From Helicobacteraceae bacterium (GTDB lineage Bacteria > Campylobacterota > Campylobacteria > Campylobacterales > Sulfurimonadaceae): a stretch of DNA of 7,635 bases. The position numbers and the translations under genes are program-made. The stretch spans positions 1 through 7,635 of the forward strand of contig JALUKO010000293.1 in NCBI GenBank assembly GCA_027056525.1. The letters run 5' to 3'. Under the pieces are notes generated by a model that was not told where the DNA came from, ran no database searches, and was given only the letters and a program-made list of their open reading frames with translations. The first letter of the stretch is position 1. Every line of letters begins with the position of its first letter. Shown one piece after another: positions 1 to 6,438 of the stretch.

Positions 1-131
1 GGCATCTTGTTGGAGTTTATTAAAAAAGGTGAAAATTTTCCCTTGCTCCCCATGCCGTTTGCTTGAGATGCCTGAAGGCTGGCTATAGAAAATAACAAGA
101 TTGCGCCCAGTAGTACTTTTTTGTAACTCAT
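1..131 (-). CDS. Exported protein of unknown function, N-terminal fragment
   Basis: Leftward reading frame that begins with the ATG at 131-129 and is cut by the window edge after 43 complete codons. The first 21 residues form a clear Sec signal peptide: Lys-Lys at 4-5, a hydrophobic core of about 13 residues (VLLGAILLFSIAS), and a likely cut after Ala21 (LQA|SQ). The mature start is rich in Gly, Ser and Lys (NGMGSKGKFSPFLINSNKM). No heme-binding, lipobox or catalytic motif is visible in this short part, so I do not assign a family. The start is supported by an AAAGGA ribosome-binding site at 144-139, 7 nt before the ATG. It is transcribed away from nudH. The product is probably periplasmic or outer-membrane associated; that it is exported is reasonably sure, but its function is unknown. 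Confidence 0.72.
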   Translation of the reverse strand, partial: MSYKKVLLGAILLFSIASLQASQANGMGSKGKFSPFLINSNKM

Positions 132-165
132 AGTATAATCCTTTGGTTTGTAGATAATTTGAGAT

Positions 166-171
166 ATTCTA
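166..171 (-). promoter_or_regulatory. Candidate -10 box for the leftward exported-protein gene
   Basis: Read on the minus strand, positions 171-166 are TAGAAT, five of six matches to the sigma70 -10 consensus. They lie about 35 nt upstream of the ATG, with AT-rich DNA further upstream. No good -35 hexamer sits at 17 nt, which is usual in Campylobacterota, where the -35 is poorly conserved. It is a pattern match only. Confidence 0.35.
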
Positions 172-235
172 CCATTTTGAGTGTTAATAGAATGTGAAGA
201 GGTTTGAAATTAGATTAATTTAATCGCTTATTGAG

Positions 236-241
236 TATAAT
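236..241 (+). promoter_or_regulatory. Candidate -10 box for the nudH-lysC-hobA-holB-folP operon
   Basis: A perfect TATAAT at 236-241 would start transcription near 248, leaving a leader of about 20 nt before the nudH ATG. A second perfect TATAAT at 251-256 would start transcription near 263, inside the ribosome-binding site, so it is the less likely of the two. No clear -35 is present at normal spacing; TTGAAA at 204-209 is too far away (26 nt). AT-rich DNA fills the upstream region, as expected for sigma70 promoters in this phylum. Confidence 0.45.
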
Positions 242-268
242 CGCATTTATTATAATTTAGGTGATTTT

Positions 269-739
269 ATGAAAAAAAACGATCTGTATCGTCCCAATGT
301 TGCAATGATAATTGTTTCAGATAAGTATCCGGAAAAAAAAGAGGTGTTTATTGCGCAAAGAAACGATTTGACTGATATCTGGCAATTTCCACAAGGTGGC
401 ATAGATAACGGAGAAGAGGTGAAAGAAGCACTTTTTCGTGAACTAGAAGAAGAGATAGGGACGGATGAGGCAACTATTGTTGCAGAATATCCAGAGTGGA
501 TATCCTATGATTTTCCTGAAAAAATAGCAAAAAAAATGAAACCTTACAAGGGACAAAGACAGCGTTATTTTTTACTTAAACTCAATGAAAATGCGAACAT
601 CAACCTTGATACTGAGCATCCGGAGTTTGTCTCATATAAGTTTGTTGGAGTAGATGAGCTTTTAGACTATACAGCTCATTTTAAAAAACCGGTATATGAA
701 ACTGTAATACAATATTTTAAACAAGAGGGTTATCTTTAA
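269..739 (+). CDS. nudH: RNA pyrophosphohydrolase (Nudix hydrolase RppH/NudH)
   Basis: This cytoplasmic Nudix enzyme removes pyrophosphate from 5'-triphosphate mRNA ends, leaving a monophosphate that starts decay; related enzymes also cleave diadenosine polyphosphates. The full Nudix box runs from Gly43 to Thr65 (G-x5-E-x7-RELEEEIGT), with the metal-binding glutamates in RELEEE. It is preceded by WQFPQGG at 38-44, the hallmark of the RppH subgroup. The final hydrophobic position of the box is Thr65, a small departure from consensus. The length of 156 residues matches the H. pylori enzyme (about 155) and the family. The ATG follows an AGGTG ribosome-binding site at 259-263, and a run of eight A follows the start codon. 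It is the first gene of the operon, 1 nt from lysC. The RppH function is inferred from family and gene order. Confidence 0.93.
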   Translation: MKKNDLYRPNVAMIIVSDKYPEKKEVFIAQRNDLTDIWQFPQGGIDNGEEVKEALFRELEEEIGTDEATIVAEYPEWISYDFPEKIAKKMKPYKGQRQRYFLLKLNENANINLDTEHPEFVSYKFVGVDELLDYTAHFKKPVYETVIQYFKQEGYL

Positions 740-740
740 A

Positions 741-1952
741 ATGCTAATAGTACAAAAATTTGGTGGAACAAGTGTCGGAGATTTAGAGCGTATTCAAAAT
801 GTTGCAAATCGTGTGAGTGAAAGTAAAAAAGCAGGAAATGATATAGTGGTTGTTGTTTCTGCGATGAGCGGTGAAACAAACAAACTTGTTTCTTATGCAG
901 AACATTTTTCAAAAAATCCTTCTCGTGCGGAGATGGATATGCTGTTAAGCTCGGGTGAAAGGGTGACCGCATCGTTGCTCTCTATTGCGCTACAGGAGAT
1001 GGGGCATGATGCTGTTGCGATGACAGGGCGTAAAGCAGGCATAGTAACTGATAAGCATCATACAAAGGCACGTATCGAAGAGATCAATCCCCATAATATG
1101 CAAAATGCTCTTAAAAAGGGAAAAGTAGTGGTTGTAGCAGGTTTTCAGGGTGTGAATGATGCGGGAGATGTTACTACCCTTGGACGTGGTGGAAGTGATC
1201 TCTCAGCAGTTGCTATTGCAGGGGCACTTAAGGCTGATTTATGTGAGATCTATACAGATGTAAGCGGTATATTTACAACCGATCCACGTATTGAGCCAAA
1301 AGCGAAAAAACTTGAGCGTATCTCTTATGATGAGATGTTGGAGTTAGCATCGCTGGGTGCAAAAGTATTACAAAACCGTTCTGTGGAGTTGGCAAAAAAA
1401 CTCCACGTTAATCTCGTAACAAGAACAAGCTTCTCAAATGAAGAGGGAACATTAATAACGACCGAAGGAAATATTATGGAAAAACCATTAGTAAGTGGAA
1501 TTGCATTGGATAGAAATCAAGCTCGAATCTCGTTAGTAGGGGTGAAAGACAGACCCGGAATAGCATCAGAGATTTTTAATGCGCTGGCAGATGCCGAAGT
1601 AAATGTTGATATGATCATTCAAAATAAAGCGATAGATGAAACTACAAATATAGACTTTACGGTGCCTGTAAGTGATCTGCATGATGCAAAATCTGTAGTA
1701 GAGAGTTTCTTAAAGAGTGGAGATATAAATTCTGACTCTTATAACGAAGATATCTGTAAGGTCTCTGTTGTCGGAGTTGGTATGAAGTCTCATGCCGGTG
1801 TAGCGGCAAAAGCGTTTTCAACAATGGCCACAAACAATATCAATATCAACATGATTTCAACTTCCGAGATAAAAGTATCTATGGTGATAGATGAGAAGTA
1901 TGCAGAGCTTGCCGTAAGAAGTTTGCATGAAGCGTATGAGCTGGACAAGTAA
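741..1952 (+). CDS. lysC: Aspartate kinase (aspartokinase), monofunctional
   Basis: This enzyme phosphorylates L-aspartate with ATP, the first step to lysine, diaminopimelate, threonine and methionine, and acts in the cytoplasm. The amino-acid kinase domain covers about residues 1-230, with KFGGTSVGD at 6-14, SSGE at 70-73, GRGGSDLSA at 148-156 and TDVSGIFTTDPRI at 172-184. Two ACT domains follow, about 262-335 and 343-403. The first contains DRPGIASEIFNALADAEVNV; the second contains the NNININMISTSEIKVS segment typical of feedback-sensitive aspartokinases. The length of 403 residues is that of the monofunctional class found in Bacillus (AK II), Corynebacterium and Thermus, with no fused homoserine dehydrogenase. 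The start lies 1 nt after the nudH stop, with AGAGGG at 724-729 as ribosome-binding site. An internal start at codon 246 may also yield a regulatory beta subunit. Which amino acid inhibits it cannot be read from the sequence. Confidence 0.96.
   Translation: MLIVQKFGGTSVGDLERIQNVANRVSESKKAGNDIVVVVSAMSGETNKLVSYAEHFSKNPSRAEMDMLLSSGERVTASLLSIALQEMGHDAVAMTGRKAGIVTDKHHTKARIEEINPHNMQNALKKGKVVVVAGFQGVNDAGDVTTLGRGGSDLSAVAIAGALKADLCEIYTDVSGIFTTDPRIEPKAKKLERISYDEMLELASLGAKVLQNRSVELAKKLHVNLVTRTSFSNEEGTLITTEGNIMEKPLVSGIALDRNQARISLVGVKDRPGIASEIFNALADAEVNVDMIIQNKAIDETTNIDFTVPVSDLHDAKSVVESFLKSGDINSDSYNEDICKVSVVGVGMKSHAGVAAKAFSTMATNNININMISTSEIKVSMVIDEKYAELAVRSLHEAYELDK
1464..1478 (+). promoter_or_regulatory. 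Possible internal ribosome-binding site and ATG for an aspartokinase beta subunit
   Basis: Inside lysC, GAAGGAA at 1464-1470 lies 5 nt before an in-frame ATG at 1476-1478 (Met246). Translation from it would give a 158-residue protein holding only the two ACT domains. In B. subtilis aspartokinase II and C. glutamicum LysC, an in-frame internal start near codon 246-250 makes a beta subunit of about 160-170 residues, forming an alpha2-beta2 enzyme. Both the position and the spacing fit that arrangement. Use of this start here is inference; a chance purine run in coding sequence is the alternative. Confidence 0.5.
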
Positions 1953-1959
1953 ATACTAG

Positions 1960-2508
1960 ATGCAAGATTTCGCACAATGGAGCCTAGATACTATTAGAGA
2001 AGAGGGTGGTTCACTCAGTTGGCTTGAAGAGCAAAGATTTGATTGGACAACAACAACTTCTCATGCATTGGAGCAGATCTTAAACGGTAAGACTATTATT
2101 TTGATCACTGATGAAAAAAGAAAATGGTTTGAGCAGTATATTCTGAGTTCTTTAAATAGCGCTACATTGGAGAGACCACTGCTGCCTATGGTGAGTATCG
2201 ATAGTATTTATACTCATTATAACAATATTAACGGCGGGGAGATGATCGATATACTTGATGATATGATCTCCATCTCTTATAAAGATAATTATTTTTTTTG
2301 GTATATAGGTAGTGGTGATGACAAAAGATCAGATATAGCAAAAAGAAAAGACAACAGTTATTTTTGGATCTTTGATGAGGATTTTCATAATGCTTTTACA
2401 TTAAAGTCATATGATAAGAAACTTGATATAAAACTTTTACAGCTTTTTGGTTTGTTTGATGCATCTTTAAATGCTACGATGTTTGGAGAGGTAGATGTTA
2501 GTTCATGA
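1960..2508 (+). CDS. hobA: HobA, DnaA-binding replication initiation factor
   Basis: HobA binds domain I of the initiator DnaA and helps it assemble at oriC. In H. pylori it is a tetramer with a SIS-like fold, structurally related to E. coli DiaA despite little sequence similarity. The 182 residues are close to the H. pylori length (180). The N-terminal region with WSLDTIREEGGSLSWLEEQR (7-26) and the buried strands TIILIT (45-50) and YFFWYIGS (111-118) look like this family as I remember it. The gene's place between lysC and holB is the same as in H. pylori, and context carries much of the assignment. It begins 7 nt after the lysC stop with no good Shine-Dalgarno, so translational coupling is likely. 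A T8 run at 2292-2299 encodes part of the YFFW strand. Confidence 0.85.
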   Translation: MQDFAQWSLDTIREEGGSLSWLEEQRFDWTTTTSHALEQILNGKTIILITDEKRKWFEQYILSSLNSATLERPLLPMVSIDSIYTHYNNINGGEMIDILDDMISISYKDNYFFWYIGSGDDKRSDIAKRKDNSYFWIFDEDFHNAFTLKSYDKKLDIKLLQLFGLFDASLNATMFGEVDVSS

Positions 2509-3112
2509 TAATCAAAAGGGCTATATTCTCATTGCAAATGATTTTGAAAATGAAGTTGAACGTTTACAAAAAGAGTTACAACCCCATAGGGTTGTGAGTT
2601 TTGTTCGAGAAAAGTTTCTACTCGAAGATGCTAAAGCGGTAGTTGCAGAAGCTTATATAAGTGAATCACAGACAAAATATATAGTACTTGCTGCATTAGA
2701 ATTCAATGCCGTCTCACAAAATTCTCTGCTAAAAGTGCTAGAAGAGCCTCCGACAAACATAGAGTTTATTATCATCTCTCCTACAAAATCAAACCTGCTT
2801 CCAACAATTCGCTCAAGACTTCCGATCTTAAAAGGTGTGAGTGCACATGAAAATCTTGATCTGGATATCAACCTGGCAAAGATCGATTATATGCAGATTT
2901 TTCAGTTTTTAAAAGAGCATGCCAGAGTGAAAAAAAATGAAGCCAAAGCATTAGTTGAAGCTTTGTATCATAGAGCAACCGTAACGGACAAGCTTATACT
3001 CAAGAGTTCACAGCTTGAAAATTTTGACATGGCATACAGACTCTTGGAGTTAAACTCCCGACCTCAAAGTGTTTTGGCTATGATCCTTATGGGTTTTGTG
3101 AGTGAAAAATGA
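2495..3112 (+). CDS. holB: DNA polymerase III delta' subunit, short form
   Basis: This is the clamp-loader delta' subunit of the replicative polymerase, an AAA+ family protein that helps load the sliding clamp. The diagnostic segment is SQNSLLKVLEEPP at 74-86, matching the S-x-N-A-L-L-K-x-L-E-E-P-P signature of delta'/gamma/tau. It is followed by TNIEFIIISPTKSNLLPTIRSRLPIL (87-112), where the usual Ser-Arg-Cys arginine-finger motif reads Ser107-Arg108-Leu109. At 205 residues it is far shorter than E. coli HolB (334). It has no P-loop and no cysteine at all, so the zinc module is absent. As I recall, the H. pylori protein is also short. The ATG lies 14 nt before the end of hobA, with GGAGAGG at 2485-2491 as ribosome-binding site inside hobA. 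It overlaps folP by 4 nt. Confidence 0.87.
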   Translation: MLVHDNQKGYILIANDFENEVERLQKELQPHRVVSFVREKFLLEDAKAVVAEAYISESQTKYIVLAALEFNAVSQNSLLKVLEEPPTNIEFIIISPTKSNLLPTIRSRLPILKGVSAHENLDLDINLAKIDYMQIFQFLKEHARVKKNEAKALVEALYHRATVTDKLILKSSQLENFDMAYRLLELNSRPQSVLAMILMGFVSEK

Positions 3113-4251
3113 AAATAAGTAAACTTTCAAATAATATAGATACAAAAAAATATCTCACTCAATTGGGTGTTGATGCCGGTGGCATAGAGATTTTGAGTGC
3201 CAAAATGAACCAGCACATCATATATATACAAGATATGCATGTGGGTGCTGCAAATATTTTAAAGCAAGATGCTCTCTCAATCGGTGCTGATCTTGCAGTG
3301 CCAAGGGGTACAGTTATAGCGGCGGTGAGCAAAGTTGATTGTATACTAATAGCGACTTCACGACAACTGCTGCAACTCTCAAAAAAAGAGCTGCAGCAAC
3401 CCTTTGGTCTCAAAGAGCTTGCCAAGGAACTAAAAGCATATCTGGCTGTAAAAAAGAGATCTTCTTTGGATATCATGGGTGTTATCAATGCTAATGATGA
3501 CAGTTTTTTCGCTCAAAGCAGGTTTAAAGATACCCAGGCACTACAAAAGATATATACCATGGCAGAAGAGGGGGCTTCCATCATAGATATTGGTGCGGTT
3601 TCCTCACGTCCAAGCTCTTTAAAAGTAGAAGCCAAAGAGGAACTTTTACGTATTTGTCCTATTTTAGATGCTATTTATCAAGAAAAACTTTATGAAAAGC
3701 TTACTTTGAGTATAGACTCTTATGAGCCTGAAGTGATCACTTATGCACTTGAGAGAGGATTTCATATTGTCAACGATATTACGGGGCTTCGCAATGATGA
3801 TGTAGCCAGCCTGTGTGCATCATATGATGCAAAAGCTGTGATTATGCATATGCAGGGGACGCCTCAAACAATGCAGGAAAATCCTAGCTATGATGATGTG
3901 CTGAGCGATGTGTATAGTTTTTTTAAAGCACGCATAGCAAAAGCGGAGTTATTTGGGGTAAAAGATATTGTGCTGGATGTTGGTATAGGCTTTGGCAAAA
4001 CACTTGAGCATAACCTAGCACTTCTCAAACACTTGGAGCATTTTTTAACACTTCAAAAACCGCTACTTGTAGGTGCTTCCAGAAAATCGATGATAGATAA
4101 GATAGTTGCATCACCCATTGAAGAGAGGTTGCCGGGGACACTGGCTTTGCACTTGGAAGCTGTAAAAAATGGAGCTTCCATCATTAGAGTACATGATGTT
4201 AAAGAGCATCATCAGGCTTTTGAGGTGCAAAAGGCACTAGATCAGTCTTAG
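3109..4251 (+). CDS. folP: Dihydropteroate synthase with N-terminal extension
   Basis: The enzyme joins p-aminobenzoate to hydroxymethyl-dihydropterin pyrophosphate to form dihydropteroate in folate synthesis, and is the sulfonamide target. The TIM-barrel core starts near residue 118 and shows all family blocks in order: DIMGVINANDDSFF (121-134), IIDIGAVSSRP (158-168), IVNDITGL (220-227), VIMHMQGTPQTMQ (244-256), LDVGIGFGKT (289-298), LLVGASRKS (319-327) and IIRVHDV (358-364). Several loops differ from the usual text: INANDDSFF instead of INVTPDSFS, AVSSRP instead of GESTRP, and LDVGIGFGK instead of LDPGIGFGK. The first 110 or so residues form an extra domain (QDMHVGAANILKQDALSIGA at 41-60) that E. 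coli FolP lacks; I recall similar extensions in Campylobacterota and Clostridia. Total length 380. The ATGA overlap with holB implies coupled translation. Confidence 0.94.
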   Translation: MKISKLSNNIDTKKYLTQLGVDAGGIEILSAKMNQHIIYIQDMHVGAANILKQDALSIGADLAVPRGTVIAAVSKVDCILIATSRQLLQLSKKELQQPFGLKELAKELKAYLAVKKRSSLDIMGVINANDDSFFAQSRFKDTQALQKIYTMAEEGASIIDIGAVSSRPSSLKVEAKEELLRICPILDAIYQEKLYEKLTLSIDSYEPEVITYALERGFHIVNDITGLRNDDVASLCASYDAKAVIMHMQGTPQTMQENPSYDDVLSDVYSFFKARIAKAELFGVKDIVLDVGIGFGKTLEHNLALLKHLEHFLTLQKPLLVGASRKSMIDKIVASPIEERLPGTLALHLEAVKNGASIIRVHDVKEHHQAFEVQKALDQS

Positions 4252-5894
4252 ATCATAATACCTTTTATCATAAAGAAGAGTCCACCTGCAAGCACTGCTG
4301 CAGCAGGAACTGTGATGATCCATGCTGCTATGATCTTTTTGACAGCATCACGTTTGACATATTGAACTTTTTTAGCCTGCTTGATAGTTTTTTTGTTCAT
4401 TTTTATAATTTTTTCTTCTTCGGCAATAAGTTTGTACAGTTCAACTATGCGTTCATAGTCCTCTTTTGATTTGTTCTCTTTTTTCTCTAAAGATTTTTGT
4501 TCTGCTTCATAGGCATGAAGATTTTTCTTTTCATCCATTATGGTGAGTTTTGTATCTTCTATATTTGTTTTAGGTTCACTTACATGAAGCCACTCTCTTA
4601 AAAACCCAACACCAAAAACACCACCGATGGCAATATGTGTTGAACTTACCGGAAGACCCAGTTGAGAAGCTATAATAACGGTGATAGAAGCTGCCATCGC
4701 AATAGAAAATGCTCTGATTTGATCAAGTTCTGTGATTTCGCTTCCAACTGTTTTGATCAGCTTTGGTCCATAAAGTGCAAGCCCAAGAGCGATACCCAAA
4801 GCACCGACAGCCATAACCCAAAGAGGGATCTCTGCTTTTGAAGATATACCTCCATTGACTACAGCATCGTTAATGGCTGCTAATGGCCCGATTGCATTTG
4901 CAACATCATTTGCACCGTGAGCAAAACTCAGAAGTGCTGCTGCAAAAATAAGAGGGATAGTAAAGAGGGTATTGACTGAGGCTTTTGTATTTTCAAGTTT
5001 TTCACTGTTATTGTTGAGATTTCTCTTCACCAGTATATAAACAATGATCGCAACTATAAGCCCAAGCGTTAACGCCACACCAAAAGTAGGTTTTTTTGTC
5101 ATCTCTAAAGAAACAAGAGGAAGATAATTCAGAATCTCTACCACATGAGGCCAGATCTTTTTGAGACCTTTAAGCACCAAGTAGGTTACAAATGCCCATG
5201 ACATGATAGCAACAAAAACAGGAACCCATTTTTTTGTTGATGCCACTTTGTCTTCTTGAAACACGATCGATTTTTTAATGGCATACAAAAAGGCTGCAGC
5301 AATAATACCGCCAAGAACAGGAGAGATCACCCATGATGCAGCAATTTTACCCATAGTTGTCCAAGAAACTATACTGAAACCTGCAGCAGCAATACCGGCT
5401 CCCATAACGCCGCCAACGATGGAGTGCGTAGTTGATACAGGTGCTTTCATAATAGTTGCAAAGTTCAACCAAAGTGCAGCCGCCAGCAGTGCTGCCATCA
5501 TAGCCCAGATAAAAGGATCTGCATTGCCGCCAAATGCAGAGATATCGATGATCCCCTTTTTGATGGTTTTAACAACTTCTCCACCCGCAATGAGTGCTCC
5601 TGCAGCTTCAAATACAGCCGCAATGATGATGGCAGTAGTGAGTGTGAGTGCTTTGGAACCAACTGCAGGACCAACATTGTTGGCGACATCATTAGCTCCT
5701 ATGTTCATTGCCATATAAGCGCCGATAAGTGCGGCTATAGCAAGAAACATGTTGTTAGAGATCCCACCGTTACTTAGGAAACTAAAAGTGAGAACCCCTA
5801 TCATGAAAAAGAGAGCAAACCCTAGTCGAACGAAGTCAGTACCACTTTTTTTAAGTGCCTCCTCTTCAAGTTTTTTCATTGTCTGAATTTCCAT
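4248..5894 (-). CDS. pit: Inorganic phosphate transporter, PHO4/Pit family
   Basis: This inner-membrane permease most likely takes up phosphate driven by the proton or cation gradient. The PHO4 internal duplication is plain. GANDVANNVGPAVGS at 66-80 is repeated as GANDVANAIGPLAA at 327-340, and APVSTTHSIVGG at 151-162 as LPVSSTHIAIGG at 414-425. About ten or more hydrophobic segments lie in the first 430 residues. A charged, Lys/Glu-rich stretch of about 85 residues (437-520) then forms a probable coiled-coil loop before one last membrane helix (520-545). At 548 residues it is longer than E. coli PitA (499). The start has a good AAAGAGGT site at 5906-5899. Its stop overlaps the folP stop on the other strand. 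No accessory PhoU-like gene adjoins it; sulfate or another anion is a less likely substrate. Confidence 0.92.
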   Translation of the reverse strand: MEIQTMKKLEEEALKKSGTDFVRLGFALFFMIGVLTFSFLSNGGISNNMFLAIAALIGAYMAMNIGANDVANNVGPAVGSKALTLTTAIIIAAVFEAAGALIAGGEVVKTIKKGIIDISAFGGNADPFIWAMMAALLAAALWLNFATIMKAPVSTTHSIVGGVMGAGIAAAGFSIVSWTTMGKIAASWVISPVLGGIIAAAFLYAIKKSIVFQEDKVASTKKWVPVFVAIMSWAFVTYLVLKGLKKIWPHVVEILNYLPLVSLEMTKKPTFGVALTLGLIVAIIVYILVKRNLNNNSEKLENTKASVNTLFTIPLIFAAALLSFAHGANDVANAIGPLAAINDAVVNGGISSKAEIPLWVMAVGALGIALGLALYGPKLIKTVGSEITELDQIRAFSIAMAASITVIIASQLGLPVSSTHIAIGGVFGVGFLREWLHVSEPKTNIEDTKLTIMDEKKNLHAYEAEQKSLEKKENKSKEDYERIVELYKLIAEEEKIIKMNKKTIKQAKKVQYVKRDAVKKIIAAWIITVPAAAVLAGGLFFMIKGIMI

Positions 5895-5922
5895 ACTGAC
5901 CTCTTTGTAAAATATTTGTGGA

Positions 5923-5928
5923 ATTATA
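5923..5928 (-). promoter_or_regulatory. Candidate -10 box for pit
   Basis: On the minus strand a perfect TATAAT at 5928-5923 lies 28 nt before the pit ATG and would give a leader of about 20 nt. A second TATAAT occurs at 5945-5940. Either could serve, and neither has a convincing -35 at 16-18 nt. The 71-nt gap between pit and the Sel1 gene is otherwise AT-rich without a strong hairpin, so pit may also be reached by read-through from upstream. Confidence 0.4.
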
Positions 5929-5965
5929 TCATGAGAAATATTATATGCGTATTACAATGGGGACG

Positions 5966-6430
5966 TTAAACTTTGTTTAGTTCATATCTGTTATATATAT
6001 CCATCGCTTCTTCTGAGTTGGAGTAGGCAAGTACCTCTCGAATAAGTTTGGCCGCCTCTTCCCTTGTACCGCCTGCTTCACCCATGGCGTAGATCTCTGC
6101 TAAGGTTACCTTTGCACTGGCTTCTCCGGCAGCGCTTGCTTTTTTCAGGTATGTAACAGCTTTTTCAAAATTTTGCGTTACACCCATGGCATTGGCGTAG
6201 GCAAAGCCTGCACTTACCTGAGCAGGGATGATACCGGCATCGGCTGCTATGGTGTAAAAGTGAGTTGATCTTTTAAAATCTCGTGTTACTCCCTCTCCGT
6301 TGTAGTACAGAGTTGCAAGAGCAAAAGCACATCTTGGCTCGTTTTTATTTTGAATAAAATATTCATACGACTGTGTGTAGTTACCGGATTCATAAGCATT
6401 CATGCCGGCATTGTAGAAATCAATAGCCAT
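5966..6430 (-). CDS. Small Sel1/TPR-like repeat protein
   Basis: This is a 154-residue all-helical repeat protein. After an opening TPR-like helix pair (FYNAGMNAYESGNYTQSYEYF, about 5-25), two Sel1-type repeats are evident, about 34-68 and 69-104. They share the A-x-x-x-L/F-A/Y-x-N-G/A-x-G-V-T-x-(D/N)-F-(K/E)-K/R-(S/A) pattern and end in AADAGII and ASAAGEA. A degenerate third repeat follows (105-138). Sel1 repeats bind other proteins and have no catalytic role. There is no signal peptide and few cysteines, unlike the secreted Cys-rich Hcp proteins of Helicobacter, so the protein is probably cytoplasmic. The start is supported by AAGG at 6440-6437, part of which lies in the stop codon of the upstream cyclophilin gene 8 nt away. 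The two are therefore probably co-transcribed. The partner and role are unknown. Confidence 0.83.
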   Translation of the reverse strand: MAIDFYNAGMNAYESGNYTQSYEYFIQNKNEPRCAFALATLYYNGEGVTRDFKRSTHFYTIAADAGIIPAQVSAGFAYANAMGVTQNFEKAVTYLKKASAAGEASAKVTLAEIYAMGEAGGTREEAAKLIREVLAYSNSEEAMDIYNRYELNKV

Positions 6431-6438
6431 AAAAAACC

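Noticed and set aside
272..340. A8 runs in nudH (272-279, 333-340) and a T8 run in hobA (2292-2299) as phase-variation switches
   Set aside because: Runs of eight A or T are common by chance in an AT-rich genome. Phase-variable genes in this phylum usually use longer or G/C tracts in surface genes, and these genes are housekeeping.
736..972. Short minus-strand frames inside lysC, holB and folP (736-972, 1790-1975, 2653-2871, 3159-3488)
   Set aside because: All are antisense to well-supported genes, lack ribosome-binding sites and show no recognisable domain.
5278..5718. Long plus-strand frame of 146 codons, Ala/Pro/Ile-rich
   Set aside because: It lies wholly antisense to pit, whose PHO4 motifs are unmistakable. 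The composition is what the complement of Ala/Gly/Val-rich membrane helices gives, and there is no proper ribosome-binding site.
5963..5985. Small inverted repeat TAAAC-TTT-GTTTA at the end of the Sel1 gene as a terminator
   Set aside because: The stem is 5 bp, almost all A-T, and has no following T-run on the minus strand, so it is too weak to call.
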